A stretch of DNA of 64,000 nt from Alteromonas sp. KUL42 (GCF_006538325.1 NZ_BJKK01000001.1:62001-126000); one strand, 5' to 3'. Counted from the first letter of the stretch, positions 1-8,607 are shown. The notes: generated from the sequence alone by a model not told the origin. A program made the numbers and translations.

Positions 1-370
1 GTTTTTCACTGGGGCTGTACGACTGGTTTAGGTCTTCCTAAAGAGTGTTAATTCTGCTGCCTGAAACTCGCTTGGAATGAACAAGAAGTGTACCGAAAAG
101 GTCAACACGCTCTGGTTCAACAAGCACTTCATCATAAAAAATTCACACGACAAATTCCTATTTTGAAAACCGGTTTTTAAAATGCTAAGGATTAGCCACT
201 TTGTGTTTTTAAGTGTTTGAAAATATTGATAAATTATGTTGGTAAGCTTCTTGCTGCTCTCACTGAAAGTACTCGGTATGCCCCTTAGGGGGAATTTTTA
301 AGTAGAGAATATAAGTACCGGTTTCTAGTTAATGATTTACCGATATCAGAATGTTCTAAGGAGCAAGGCT
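1..370. other. Non-coding stretch before the sugar transferase
   Basis: No gene that I can support lies here. The first 51 bases could be the tail of an upstream gene, because one frame is open to a TAA at 49-51, but 16 codons are too few to identify. Bases 59-120 hold one copy of a dispersed repeat that recurs at 22679-22740. The bases just before the next gene carry a good ribosome binding site (AAGGAG, 358-363). Confidence 0.5.
59..120 (+). repeat. Dispersed repeat, copy A
   Basis: Bases 61-117 match 22681-22737 at all but a handful of positions (shared pieces ctgaaactcgcttggaatga and gtgtaccgaaaaggtcaaca). A weaker third relative sharing only the second half (aaagtgtaccg then acacgctct) is at 1313-1345. 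Spread copies in non-coding DNA suggest a mobile-element end or an intergenic repeat family. I do not recognise the family. Confidence 0.7.
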
Positions 371-1012
371 ATGAACTATTTGTCAAAGAAATACACCACA
401 AATGTGACAAATCACAAAGGTCTACCCATGTTTATGCAAAAGTTTTTTGCATTGGCTGGATTGCTGGCATTATCCCCGTTTCTTTTAATACTTGGAGTTT
501 GTATCAAGTTAGAAAGTAAGGGACCAATTATATTTTCTCAATTGAGAGTGGGTGAGCACGGAAGGCAATTTAAATGTTATAAGTTCCGATCTATGTATCT
601 ACCCGGTTCAGAACAGTGGCGAGAAGCCGAAAAAATGAAGAGTGACAGGGAGGGGATTTGTCAAAAAATGTACAGTGATCCTCGTATTACGAAGATAGGC
701 AGAATTATCAGAAAACTCTCTATTGATGAGTTACCTCAGTTATTCAATGTTCTTAAGGGAGATATGGCGTTAGTGGGTCCACGTCCTCACCTTACTACGG
801 AATATGTGCAGTACAGCAGCGATACGCTCGTTCGTCTACACTGCAAGCCCGGATTGACTGGTCTATGGCAGGTGTCAGGAAGGGCTGATACCACTTTTGA
901 GGAGCAGCTTGAATTAGATAAAACCTATATTGCGAACCAAAGCTGGTATTTTGATATGAAAATATTAGTTGCCACTGTACCTGCAGTGCTAATGGCAAAA
1001 GGGGCTTATTAA
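371..1012 (+). CDS. Exopolysaccharide sugar transferase (bacterial sugar transferase family)
   Basis: This is a phosphoglycosyl transferase that would place the first sugar phosphate on undecaprenyl phosphate to start an exopolysaccharide or O-antigen repeat. The ATG at 371 follows AAGGAG (358-363) by seven bases, so I prefer it to the ATG at 332, which has no such site. The 213-residue protein has one hydrophobic segment (about 24-43) followed by the family signatures KFRSM (71-75), LSIDELPQLFNVL and GDMALVGPRP, and later the PGLTGLWQVSGR block. It lacks the large N-terminal membrane half of WbaP or WcaJ, so it is the short monotopic type resembling PglC. It is followed by a likely terminator and lies near a glycosyltransferase, which suggests the edge of a polysaccharide locus. 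The sugar cannot be told. Confidence 0.9.
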   Translation: MNYLSKKYTTNVTNHKGLPMFMQKFFALAGLLALSPFLLILGVCIKLESKGPIIFSQLRVGEHGRQFKCYKFRSMYLPGSEQWREAEKMKSDREGICQKMYSDPRITKIGRIIRKLSIDELPQLFNVLKGDMALVGPRPHLTTEYVQYSSDTLVRLHCKPGLTGLWQVSGRADTTFEEQLELDKTYIANQSWYFDMKILVATVPAVLMAKGAY

Positions 1013-1015
1013 CGG

Positions 1016-1047
1016 TACATGCCCTTGTTATGAGCATGTATTTCTTT
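1016..1047 (+). terminator. Likely terminator after the sugar transferase
   Basis: TACATGC (1016-1022) and GCATGTA (1034-1040) form a 7-bp stem starting just after the stop codon, followed by the T-rich run TTTCTTT. The stem is short and A/T-flanked, so termination is plausible rather than certain. Confidence 0.45.
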
Positions 1048-1312
1048 ACTTTGCTCGTAGTCTCGCTTTTATTATTGAGTTGCTATGAGCAAAGGTTTAC
1101 AACGACAAATCTCTTTCAATCCTCCTTTTGTAGAATCACTATACCTGCGGTAACACGCCGCGATTACGAACATTTTAACTCTCGCTGAGTGGATAATTAT
1201 CTGTGCGGACTGGTATAAGCTCTTTGGCTATATTGCATATAGCATATTGAAACAGGCTACGTTTTAAGTACATAGCCAGAGAAAGCTGACCTTTGCAGTA
1301 CGTTTTTTCAGC

Positions 1313-1345
1313 AAAGTGTACCGCAAAGAACGACACGCTCTAGGG
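1313..1345 (+). repeat. Dispersed repeat, degenerate copy C
   Basis: Shares the second half of the repeat at 59-120 and 22679-22740: aaagtgtaccg, then three to eight diverged bases, then acacgctct. The first half (ctgaaactcg) is absent. It is too short and diverged to be sure of common descent. Confidence 0.35.
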
Positions 1346-1623
1346 CCAATAGGTTTTTTAAAGCACCATTGAGTCATTATTGTCATTGCGTTTCATAAGT
1401 TCTTTTTATTAATGCTTTTTCTATCGGTATTTTTTAAAAAAAAGACAATTTGCGATTTGCGACTCACTGTATATTGCAAATTGAGAATATTTGATCGCTC
1501 AACAGCCTGAAATTAATGGAAAGAAATTTAAGGTGTTGTTTTTATTTTGATTTTTATTTTTGGCTTGCTACTTGCTGTTTCCGGTTATCAAAGAAGTTGA
1601 TATCAAAATGGGAAGTTAGCATT

Positions 1624-2388
1624 ATGAATAAGTTATCAGTCGTTATCCCCCTACATGATCATATTGATTCTATTGAGCGCGCATTAAATAGTGTTCTCAA
1701 CCAGTACGAAAAAGTCGATGAAATCATCGTTGTTGATGATGGCTCTACTGATGGAAGCCTTGAATTTATTCAGAGCTATTCTTGTTACAACCTAAAACTG
1801 ATAGAGCAGCCTGGGCTTGGCGTTGCAGCTGCGCTCAATAAAGGCGTAGCAAGTGCAAGGAATGCTCATGTTGCTTTTTTAGACCCTGCTGATACATGGT
1901 TACCCTTCTTTACCCTTGAAATGAAAAAGTTAGAGCAGCAACATCCACATTTAAACATTTTTGCCAGTAGATATCAGTTTGTCGACAGCCATCAAAATCC
2001 AGCAGATGCTAAGATAAGGCTACCTTCTGCAAACCCAAATGGCTTTTTACTATCCAGTTTCTACGATGCAAATAAGCGCAACGATTTACCTTTTGTTATC
2101 TCTTCCATGTTAATCAGCAAGGCGCGTTTTGAAAAATTGGGCGGCTTTCCTATTGGAAATGGAATTGATGCTCAGCGGGATTTTTTACTAAAAATACTTG
2201 AGCGCAGTGAAGTTCTATATAGCCCAAATATTCACGTACATCATCAGATGAAGGTCAACGAAAATACGGATAATTCGAAGTTATCAGCTTTCTTTTCATT
2301 GCGACTTTTCGGCTTGATGAACGGGTTGCCTCTTAACAGTGTGCTTACCCAATCGAAGACAAACTATAAAAAAGGGTGGCAGCTATGA
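1624..2388 (+). CDS. Glycosyltransferase family 2
   Basis: A GT-A fold glycosyltransferase of 254 residues, probably cytoplasmic or membrane-associated, adding a sugar to a polysaccharide intermediate. The N-terminus has the family hallmarks SVVIPLHDH and IIVVDDGSTDGS. I start at the ATG at 1624 because homology begins there. The 36 codons before it (from 1516) encode a hydrophobic aromatic-rich stretch unlike the family. The metal-binding DxD region reads FLDPADTW, so its acidic residues are spaced D-x-x-D, unlike the usual D-x-D-D. The stop codon overlaps the start of the downstream diguanylate cyclase (ATGA at 2385-2388), indicating translational coupling. Donor and acceptor sugars are unknown. 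Confidence 0.85.
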   Translation: MNKLSVVIPLHDHIDSIERALNSVLNQYEKVDEIIVVDDGSTDGSLEFIQSYSCYNLKLIEQPGLGVAAALNKGVASARNAHVAFLDPADTWLPFFTLEMKKLEQQHPHLNIFASRYQFVDSHQNPADAKIRLPSANPNGFLLSSFYDANKRNDLPFVISSMLISKARFEKLGGFPIGNGIDAQRDFLLKILERSEVLYSPNIHVHHQMKVNENTDNSKLSAFFSLRLFGLMNGLPLNSVLTQSKTNYKKGWQL

Positions 2389-3368
2389 ATGTAAACACGA
2401 TAGCGAAAAAAAGCAGTGTGCTTATTGTTGATGATGATGCATTAGTAAGGGCAACCATCATGGGTATGTTGAACAAAGAGTTTGACTGCCATTATGTCGA
2501 TAACGGACGTAAAGCTATTGAGTTTTGCAAACAACATGGAAGCCCTGATGTTATATTAATGGATTACCACATGCCTGAATTCGATGGTCTAAAAACCTGC
2601 CAAGCCATACAGCAATATGACGAATTAAAGCATATCCCTATTGTTTTTTTTACAGGCAATGAAGATTGTGAGTTACAACGAAAGTGCTGGATGGCGGGGG
2701 CCGCGGATTTTGTATCTAAGCCGATAAAAGCTGAAGTGTTGAAAATGCGCTTGCAACATCAAATAGAAGTAAAATCTAGAGAAATTTATTTAGAAAGTTT
2801 GGCATGTAAGGATTCATTGACTTCTTTGTACAATAGGCAGTTTCTTGTACAAAGTTTGCCCCGAATTGTTCGCCAGCTCAGTCGTGAACAGGCTTGTTTG
2901 TCGGTAATGATGATTGATGTTGATGACTTTAAGAAATTCAATGATGCTTATGGTCATCTAGATGGCGACAAAGTACTAAAGGCTGTTGCGAAGACATTAA
3001 GTGGCATTGTCAAAAGGCCTTCTGATTATGTACTTCGATTTGGCGGTGAAGAGTTTCTTGTTCTTTTGCCAAAGACAAAACAAAAAGAAGCGTTACAGCT
3101 TGCACATCACATGACGCGCGCAGTTGAACGCTTGCTGATTCGGCACAAGCATTCTGACTTTGGTCGCGTGACTGTTAGTGTCGGCGTTTCTTCATCAGAA
3201 AATAAAGCTTCATTGAAATTTGTTGAGTTACTGAAAGCCGCTGATGAGGCTTTGTACGCAGCTAAAGCACTAGGTAAAAATACTGTAGCCGTATATACCT
3301 CGCCTCGGCGCTCGGGTAATGGTGTGCGCCAGAAACACTCCGCTTCTAGCTTCGTCAGTGTTGGTTAG
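2385..3368 (+). CDS. Response regulator with GGEEF diguanylate cyclase domain
   Basis: A two-domain protein of 327 residues. An N-terminal receiver (residues about 10-130; VLIVDDD acidic pocket, phospho-acceptor Asp60 in VILMDYHMP) is joined to a GGDEF domain (about 150-310). The active-site motif is GGEEF (220-224), and an RxxD inhibitory site (RPSD, 211-214) lies five residues before it, so the enzyme should make cyclic di-GMP and be inhibited by it. I prefer the ATG at 2385 to an in-frame GTG at 2376 because AAGGG lies eight bases upstream. The start overlaps the stop of the glycosyltransferase. No cognate kinase is adjacent. Coupling to a glycosyltransferase suggests control of polysaccharide output. 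Confidence 0.92.
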   Translation: MNVNTIAKKSSVLIVDDDALVRATIMGMLNKEFDCHYVDNGRKAIEFCKQHGSPDVILMDYHMPEFDGLKTCQAIQQYDELKHIPIVFFTGNEDCELQRKCWMAGAADFVSKPIKAEVLKMRLQHQIEVKSREIYLESLACKDSLTSLYNRQFLVQSLPRIVRQLSREQACLSVMMIDVDDFKKFNDAYGHLDGDKVLKAVAKTLSGIVKRPSDYVLRFGGEEFLVLLPKTKQKEALQLAHHMTRAVERLLIRHKHSDFGRVTVSVGVSSSENKASLKFVELLKAADEALYAAKALGKNTVAVYTSPRRSGNGVRQKHSASSFVSVG

Positions 3369-3397
3369 GTTTCTAAGCGTTTGTACAAAAGGGCAAG

Positions 3398-4201
3398 TTA
3401 TAAGTCCAATTGAGCAGAAGCAAGTTCAATCAGTTTTTCATCCAATGGTGGGGGCGTGATATCCACGCCCTCGCTAAGGGCCGCAATAACGGTTTCTAGC
3501 ACATCTATTCTTGCTTGCCACTTGTACTCGCCATTAATTATACGCCAAGGGGCATACTCAGTATCAGTTTTACTGAACATATCATTTACAGCGTTTATAT
3601 AAGCGGAGCGCTGTTGGCGGTTGTGTAAATCTTCTTCGGTAAGTTTCCAGCGCTTAAAAGGGTTATGTAACCGTTCTTTAAAACGTTGTCGTTGTTCATC
3701 TGACGAAATGTGCATGAACAATTTAATGATACGCACTCCGTTATCGCTTAAGGTACGCTCAAATTCGTTAATTTCTGTATAACTGCGCTGCCACGCCTCT
3801 TGGGAGGCCAATTCATCTACCCGTTCAACAAGTACTCGTCCATAATGTGAACGGTCAAATATTTTAAGTGTTCCCGGTGCGGGCACATGCTGCCAAAAGC
3901 GAAACAGAAAATGCTTATCTTGCTCTTCTTTAGCGGGCTTTGCGACGGGAAATACGCTAACCCCACGGGGGTCAAGTTTTTCGGTAATGCGTCGAATAGC
4001 ACCGCCTTTACCCGAAGCATCCCAGCCTTCAAAGACAATTAACGCCCTGCGTTTTTGATGGAAGTACGCTTGTTGCACATGAAAAAGCTGCTCTTGGCAT
4101 ACGGTAAGCGCATTTTTATAGGCGTCTTTGTCTTTAAATCGTGACTCGCCAAAGCTTTCGGGTAGTACGAGCGGTGTAGATTGTTCTTCGCGGGGTTGCA
4201 T
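3398..4201 (-). CDS. Polyphosphate kinase 2 family protein
   Basis: A PPK2-family phosphotransferase (267 residues) moving phosphate between polyphosphate and nucleotides in the cytoplasm. The Walker A-like motif is EGWDASGKGG (about 58-67). The lid and Walker B regions follow as LDPRGVSV and FDRSHYGRVLVERV (about 115-128). The start at 4201 has AAGGACG eight bases upstream. An upstream in-frame ATG at 4255 would add a Cys/His-rich leader with no homology and is rejected. Single-domain length fits the AMP or ADP/GDP kinase classes, but nucleotide preference cannot be read reliably. It is convergent with the diguanylate cyclase, with a 29-base gap. Confidence 0.9.
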   Translation of the reverse strand: MQPREEQSTPLVLPESFGESRFKDKDAYKNALTVCQEQLFHVQQAYFHQKRRALIVFEGWDASGKGGAIRRITEKLDPRGVSVFPVAKPAKEEQDKHFLFRFWQHVPAPGTLKIFDRSHYGRVLVERVDELASQEAWQRSYTEINEFERTLSDNGVRIIKLFMHISSDEQRQRFKERLHNPFKRWKLTEEDLHNRQQRSAYINAVNDMFSKTDTEYAPWRIINGEYKWQARIDVLETVIAALSEGVDITPPPLDEKLIELASAQLDL

Positions 4202-4351
4202 ATGTGTGTCGTCCTTGTAATGGCATTCACAGTGTGTTGCATGCATACAAATCACTTTGGTAACGCTACCAGTGTATTAACCTGAAATGCAATAAATTTG
4301 ATGAGGAGTATTTTTTGCTAAACCTTGTTTCGTTAAGTTTCACCCCAATAG

Positions 4352-4380
4352 TTGATGAAAATACTCAAGTATTAGATAAT
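4352..4380 (+). promoter_or_regulatory. Likely sigma-70 promoter of erpA
   Basis: TTGATG (4352-4357) and GATAAT (4375-4380) are separated by 17 bases, putting the start near 4387 and giving a leader of about 40 bases. The spacer holds a partial palindrome, AATACT-CA-AGTATT (4360-4373), a possible repressor site. IscR controls erpA in E. coli, but I cannot show that this is an IscR site. Confidence 0.5.
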
Positions 4381-4429
4381 TGTTCGCATAGTGTGTGCTT
4401 AAATGCACAGTAATTGTTAAGAGGTGGGT

Positions 4430-4774
4430 ATGTCTGTAGAAATGGCGTTGCCAATTGAGTTTTCTGACGCGGCAGCAGCGAAAGTGAAAACCCTTGTTAC
4501 AGAAGAAGAAAATCCGGATTTGAAATTACGCGTTTACGTAACCGGTGGTGGTTGTTCTGGGTTTCAGTACGGTTTTACATTCGATGAAAAAGTGAATGAG
4601 GGTGACATGACCATTGAGAAAGACAGTGTCACATTGGTGGTAGATCCAATGAGCCTACAATATTTGGTGGGCGGCGTTGTAGATTATGTAGATGGGTTAG
4701 AAGGTTCTCGTTTCCTTGTGCAAAACCCTAATGCTACAACAACCTGTGGTTGTGGGGCGAGCTTCAGCGTTTAA
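4430..4774 (+). CDS. erpA: Iron-sulfur cluster insertion protein ErpA
   Basis: A-type Fe-S carrier of 114 residues, the normal length, which hands 2Fe-2S or 4Fe-4S clusters to apo-enzymes, in E. coli including the isoprenoid enzyme IspG. The three cluster-binding cysteines are present: Cys42 in [12 protein letters not shown], and Cys106 and Cys108 in the C-terminal CGCGASF. The start at 4430 follows GAGGTGG; an in-frame GTG at 4424 sits inside that Shine-Dalgarno sequence and is unlikely. It is a single gene with its own promoter. The many Fe-S enzymes in this window (GltBD, AcnD, the molybdenum hydroxylase) are typical clients of such carriers. Confidence 0.95.
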   Translation: MSVEMALPIEFSDAAAAKVKTLVTEEENPDLKLRVYVTGGGCSGFQYGFTFDEKVNEGDMTIEKDSVTLVVDPMSLQYLVGGVVDYVDGLEGSRFLVQNPNATTTCGCGASFSV

Positions 4775-4805
4775 GTTCACTGCCATTCCAATTCCACTAA
4801 GCATT

Positions 4806-4845
4806 CCATCTAGATAAATGATCTAGGTGGGATCTAGGTGGAAGG
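4806..4845 (+). terminator. Palindromic sequence after erpA, possible terminator
   Basis: CCATCTAGAT pairs with ATCTAGGTGG (one G-T wobble) around a short AT loop, and a second gatctaggtgg follows immediately, so two alternative 3' arms are available. There is no strong T-tract. The sequence is clearly structured, but termination is only a guess. Confidence 0.4.
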
Positions 4846-5058
4846 CTCACCCAAACTTCTCTTATCACTTTCTCGCTTCAATTAGTTTTCGTTTTACGTG
4901 GAAATATCACCTTACAATTCATAAGGTCAAACAACCTGTCTTGCCGATAAAGCGCATTGTCTTCAAACAGTAACTTGTCTAAGTTAACAATATCATTACA
5001 AGCGTTTGGTCGGCGACCTTTTATAAAACAATGTACATAAAAGGTCTATTAGCGCCCA

Positions 5059-5123
5059 TTATACCAATCCGTATAGATGCTTACTCAATCTGAGAGAGTA
5101 GGCTCCTATGTAGTTTGGTATTA
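5059..5123 (+). repeat. Inverted repeat with ATACCAA / TTGGTAT ends
   Basis: ATACCAA (5061-5067) pairs with TTGGTAT (5115-5121). The pairing extends imperfectly inward (tataccaatccgtatag against ctatgtagtttggtatta). Ends of this kind are, from memory, frequent on short intergenic repeats in marine gammaproteobacteria. It could also be a regulatory site for the gene starting at 5158. Only one copy was noticed here. Confidence 0.5.
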
Positions 5124-5157
5124 GACAGAAAAAATAATAAGTAAATAGGGAACAGGC

Positions 5158-5643
5158 ATGAGTAAAACCATTTTCGTCAACGGGAAAGAGTATCCCATCG
5201 ATGTACCAGAAAATATGCCACTTTTGTGGTTCTTAAGGGATAGGCTGGCATTTACTGGCACTAAATTCGGTTGCGGAAAAGGCTTGTGTGGTGCGTGTAC
5301 AGTGCATGTGGACGGCCAAGCTACCCGCGCATGTGTTATGCCTGTTACAGCCTTGGCTGGGCGCAAGGTGACGACTATTGAAGGCTTGTCAGAAGATGCG
5401 TCTCATCCGCTTCAAAAGGCATGGCTAGAAGTAGGAGTACCCCAATGCGGTTATTGTCAAGCAGGGCAGATTATGAACGCTGCCAGTTTGCTGTCTAAAA
5501 ATGTATCGCCTACAGAGAAAGAAATTGATGATGCCATGCAAGGTAATATTTGTCGCTGTGGTACTTATCAACGCATTAAAAAAGCGATAAATATTGCCGC
5601 TACCGAGTTGGCTAATTACGATTTGGCCAAGGAGGTTTCATAA
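5158..5643 (+). CDS. 2Fe-2S subunit of a xanthine oxidase-family molybdenum hydroxylase
   Basis: The small electron-transfer subunit (161 residues) of a two-subunit molybdenum hydroxylase like isoquinoline 1-oxidoreductase (IorA). The N-terminal plant-type ferredoxin cluster uses Cys39, Cys44, Cys47 (CGKGLCGAC) and Cys59. The C-terminal helical cluster uses Cys97 and Cys100 (CGYC) and Cys132 and Cys134 (CRC). It would pass electrons from the Mo centre to an outside acceptor. Its stop overlaps the start of the large subunit (TAATG at 5641-5645), so the two are co-translated. No FAD subunit or cytochrome c gene follows, which sets the pair apart from CO dehydrogenase-type three-subunit enzymes. 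Confidence 0.92.
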   Translation: MSKTIFVNGKEYPIDVPENMPLLWFLRDRLAFTGTKFGCGKGLCGACTVHVDGQATRACVMPVTALAGRKVTTIEGLSEDASHPLQKAWLEVGVPQCGYCQAGQIMNAASLLSKNVSPTEKEIDDAMQGNICRCGTYQRIKKAINIAATELANYDLAKEVS

Positions 5644-7883
5644 TGCGCGCTGATATCGAAAGCTTACTTGTTGCACAACGGGAAAAACAAGAACAATCAT
5701 TCACCGTAAAACCTTTATCGTTGACGCTAAATAGACGACAGTTTCTCAAGGCCACTGCCGTTGGTTCGTGTGGCCTCGTGGTGGGGATCTCACTAAATGC
5801 TAGCGCCAATGCATCTTCAGCGAAGCAGGCTGCAGAATTTAACCCTAATGCTTTTATTCACCTGCAAAAAGATGGCAGCGTACTTATTTATTGCGGTCGC
5901 TGTGAAATGGGCCAGGGCATAAGTACTGCATTACCGTCAGTGGTTGCTGATGAAATGGAAGCGGATTGGTCAAGAGTGACGGTGGAACAAGCTGAAGGCG
6001 ATCAAGACAAATACGGTAGCCAGGCCACAGGCGGCTCGGCGAGTATTCGCACCATGTACGAGCCCATGCGAAAAGCGGGCGCCGTAGCAAGAGAAATGCT
6101 GGTGGCGGCGGCTGCCAAAGTGTGGGCGACGAGCCCTGATAATTGCTACGCTGAAAATCATTTTGTTATCAATAAAACCAATCAGCAAAAATTAAGCTAT
6201 GGCGAGCTCGCCAGTGTAGCGGCAACTATGCCAACACCAGAAAATCCAACCCTTAAAGCCAAAAGTGACTTTCGTTACATTGGGTCGCATTTACCTCGTC
6301 ATGACGTTTCCTTGGTGATTCAAGGTAAACGCCAGTACGGTGTAGATACCAAGGTTGACGGTATGCAGTATGCGGCTATTGTTCACTGCCCTGTAATGGG
6401 CGGCACACTTAAGTCGGTAGACAAAACCGAAGCTATGAAAGTGCAAGGTGTTACCGCGGTTGTTGAAATTGCACCGATGAAAGTGCCATTTGGCTCTTTA
6501 GGTGGTGTAGCTGTAGTTGCGAATAATTCGTGGTCTGCACAGCAAGGCGTTGAAAAACTTAAAGTAGAGTGGGATAGAGGTGAGCACGGCAGCTACAATA
6601 CTTCTGATTACATGAAGATGTTGGTTGAAAACGTTGAAAAGCCTGCTAACAAAATTACTGAGCGCGGCGATGTAGAGTCTGCATTTGCCAATGCTGCGCA
6701 CAAAGTTTCTGCAACTTACACCGAAGGTCATCTTGTACATGCTCCAATGGAGCCAAACGCCAGTGTGGTGTCTGTACAAGATGGTGCATGCGAAGTGTGG
6801 GCATCAACGCAAAGTCCTGACGATATTCAATCGGTACTGTCGCAGTTTTTAGGCATCGATAAAAAAGCCATAAAGGTCAATGTTATGATCAGTGGTGGTG
6901 CGTTTGGGCGTAAATTTAAATGTGATTACGTACAAGAAGCGGCTGCAATTTCAAAGGCCGTGGGTACGCCAATTCAATTGACGTGGACTCGAGAAGAAGA
7001 CACCCGAACTGGCTTTTATCATTCAAATAGTGCCCAACATATTGAAGCGTCTTTAGACAAAGATGGCAATGTCACGGGATGGCTGCATCGCGCAGCCTTC
7101 CCGTCAATCAACACCTTATTTGATCCATCAGTTCAATTTGCTCCGGCAAATGCCATGAGCGAAGTAGAAAACCACCCTTACGGTATTGCTAACCTTCGCA
7201 GCGAATCAGGTCTTGCACCAGCGCATACCCGAATCGGCTGGTATCGTGCCGTGTACGCAATATTTTGGGGCTTCGCTTACGGCGTGTTTACTGATGAACT
7301 TGCTGAAAAAGCCGGTGTTGATACTGCGACTATGTTACGTCGGCTTTATGATAGCAATTCAAACCCAAAACAGGCTGAACAGGTAAGGCGCTCGAGGGGA
7401 GTGCTTGATTTAGTAGTGGCCCAGTCGGGCTATGGCAAGGCATTGCCCGAAGGTGAAGGGATTGGCATAGCGGTGCATCACAGTTTCTTATCCTATGTAG
7501 CTATGGCTGTTCACGTGCGTATGAAAGGCGATGACTTTGAGGTTCTACGCGTAGATTCAGCGGTAGATTGTGGCCAAGTACTCAACAAAGACGGTGCAAC
7601 GGCACAACAAGAGGGCGCAGTGGCTATGGGTATATCACTTGCCAAATACTGTGAAGTATCATTTGAAAACGGCGCTGTAGTAAATAGCAACTTTCATGAT
7701 TACCCTGTAATGCGCATTAACGACATGCCTGATGTCCACGTGCACTTTGTGGATTCCGATGCCAAACCTACAGGGCTGGGCGAACCCGGTATGGCTCCTT
7801 TTGCCCCCGCGCTCAGTAATGCCATTTACCAAGCATCGGGTACGCGCTACAGAAGCTTGCCTATTCAACCCATGCGTACCTAG
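5643..7883 (+). CDS. Molybdopterin-binding large subunit, IorB-like aldehyde/N-heterocycle oxidoreductase
   Basis: The catalytic subunit (746 residues) of a periplasmic molybdenum hydroxylase. A twin-arginine signal with RRQFLK (Arg31-Arg32) and a hydrophobic stretch ending near an Ala-Ser-Ala cleavage region implies folding in the cytoplasm with its small partner and export by Tat. Mo-cofactor contacts include GRCEMGQG, GGSASIR and SGGAFGRKF. The catalytic base is the glutamate in GLGEPG (about Glu714). The subunit resembles isoquinoline oxidoreductase and membrane-associated aldehyde dehydrogenases, in which a cytochrome takes the electrons. None is encoded beside it. The substrate is unknown. 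Insertion of the cofactor needs an XdhC-type chaperone, also not found in this window. Confidence 0.9.
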   Translation: MRADIESLLVAQREKQEQSFTVKPLSLTLNRRQFLKATAVGSCGLVVGISLNASANASSAKQAAEFNPNAFIHLQKDGSVLIYCGRCEMGQGISTALPSVVADEMEADWSRVTVEQAEGDQDKYGSQATGGSASIRTMYEPMRKAGAVAREMLVAAAAKVWATSPDNCYAENHFVINKTNQQKLSYGELASVAATMPTPENPTLKAKSDFRYIGSHLPRHDVSLVIQGKRQYGVDTKVDGMQYAAIVHCPVMGGTLKSVDKTEAMKVQGVTAVVEIAPMKVPFGSLGGVAVVANNSWSAQQGVEKLKVEWDRGEHGSYNTSDYMKMLVENVEKPANKITERGDVESAFANAAHKVSATYTEGHLVHAPMEPNASVVSVQDGACEVWASTQSPDDIQSVLSQFLGIDKKAIKVNVMISGGAFGRKFKCDYVQEAAAISKAVGTPIQLTWTREEDTRTGFYHSNSAQHIEASLDKDGNVTGWLHRAAFPSINTLFDPSVQFAPANAMSEVENHPYGIANLRSESGLAPAHTRIGWYRAVYAIFWGFAYGVFTDELAEKAGVDTATMLRRLYDSNSNPKQAEQVRRSRGVLDLVVAQSGYGKALPEGEGIGIAVHHSFLSYVAMAVHVRMKGDDFEVLRVDSAVDCGQVLNKDGATAQQEGAVAMGISLAKYCEVSFENGAVVNSNFHDYPVMRINDMPDVHVHFVDSDAKPTGLGEPGMAPFAPALSNAIYQASGTRYRSLPIQPMRT

Positions 7884-8024
7884 TTAGCGTTTTTTGTTGA
7901 TTTTGGGCTAGTTTTTTATATGTTGGTTATTCATTGAATGTTGAGTGAGTAACCTTCAACAAAATAAGTGCGAAGCAGCAATGCTTCAATTTGCATTTGC
8001 AACCACTGAGAAAAAGGTATCGCT

Positions 8025-8597
8025 ATGAAACTATATGGCTCTACTACATCGCCTTATGTTCGTCGTATACGCATTATACTCGCGTCTACCGAGCACGAAT
8101 TTCTTAATTTGCAGATTTTCTCTGGTGAAGATCGCGCGCTGCTGGCGTCACGTAACCCTACATTGAAAGTACCGTGTTTGGAAGATGACGGCCAAATGCT
8201 CTTTGATTCCCGTATCATCTACAATTATCTAGCGGACAAACTGGACCTTGATGGGCTAACGTGGGAAGAAGAGAATCAGCTTACCTTGATTGATGCTGCA
8301 AACGATTCCTTTGTACAGATGATGCTTCTGAAGCGTTCAGACTTCGACATTACTCAGGATAGAATGTACTTTCGACTGCAAAATGAACGTATCGAAGCAG
8401 TACTAACCACGCTGTCTGAGCAGCTGGATGCTGGTGGCTTTAGCGGGTGGACATATCCAGAAATTTGCCTTTATTCTATGGTTGATTGGGTGCTTTTCAG
8501 AGAGCTTCACAATATGAGAGATTACCCCCAACTGCTCGAGTTTCATGAAAAACACCATCATCGTATTGAGGTAACAGCAACTGATCCACGTAGTTAA
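8025..8597 (+). CDS. Glutathione S-transferase family protein
   Basis: A soluble protein of 190 residues with an N-terminal thioredoxin-like GST domain. STTSPYVRRIRI carries the likely catalytic Ser/Thr region, NPTLKVPCLEDDG the cis-proline glutathione-binding loop, and LFDSRIIYNYL the Asp-Ser that contacts the glutathione gamma-glutamyl group. The helical C-terminal half is somewhat short for the family (usually 200-220 total). The start at 8025 follows AAAAAGG. It ends ten bases from the convergent dehydrogenase gene. Its substrate is unknown; conjugation, reduction or a stringent starvation protein-like role are all possible. Confidence 0.88.
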   Translation: MKLYGSTTSPYVRRIRIILASTEHEFLNLQIFSGEDRALLASRNPTLKVPCLEDDGQMLFDSRIIYNYLADKLDLDGLTWEEENQLTLIDAANDSFVQMMLLKRSDFDITQDRMYFRLQNERIEAVLTTLSEQLDAGGFSGWTYPEICLYSMVDWVLFRELHNMRDYPQLLEFHEKHHHRIEVTATDPRS

Positions 8598-8607
8598 GTG
8601 AAGCGCT

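Larger units (their letters stand above)
1013..1623. other. Long non-coding gap between the two polysaccharide genes
   Basis: About 610 bases without a supportable gene. It holds the terminator-like hairpin at 1016-1047, a small palindrome (GCTATAT/ATATAGC near 1226-1243) and a degenerate third copy of the dispersed repeat (about 1313-1345). A/T-rich sequence from 1380 to 1500 may hold the promoter of the following glycosyltransferase, but I cannot fix a -35/-10 pair. Confidence 0.5.
4775..5157. other. Non-coding gap between erpA and the molybdenum hydroxylase genes
   Basis: About 380 bases with no supportable gene. It holds the palindrome at 4806-4845 and an imperfect inverted repeat at about 5059-5123 that ends just before the next gene. 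The middle part is A/T-rich and unremarkable. Confidence 0.5.

Noticed and set aside
1..51. Tail of an upstream gene ending at TAA 49-51
   Set aside because: Only 16 codons are visible, with no recognisable motif, so it cannot be told from chance.
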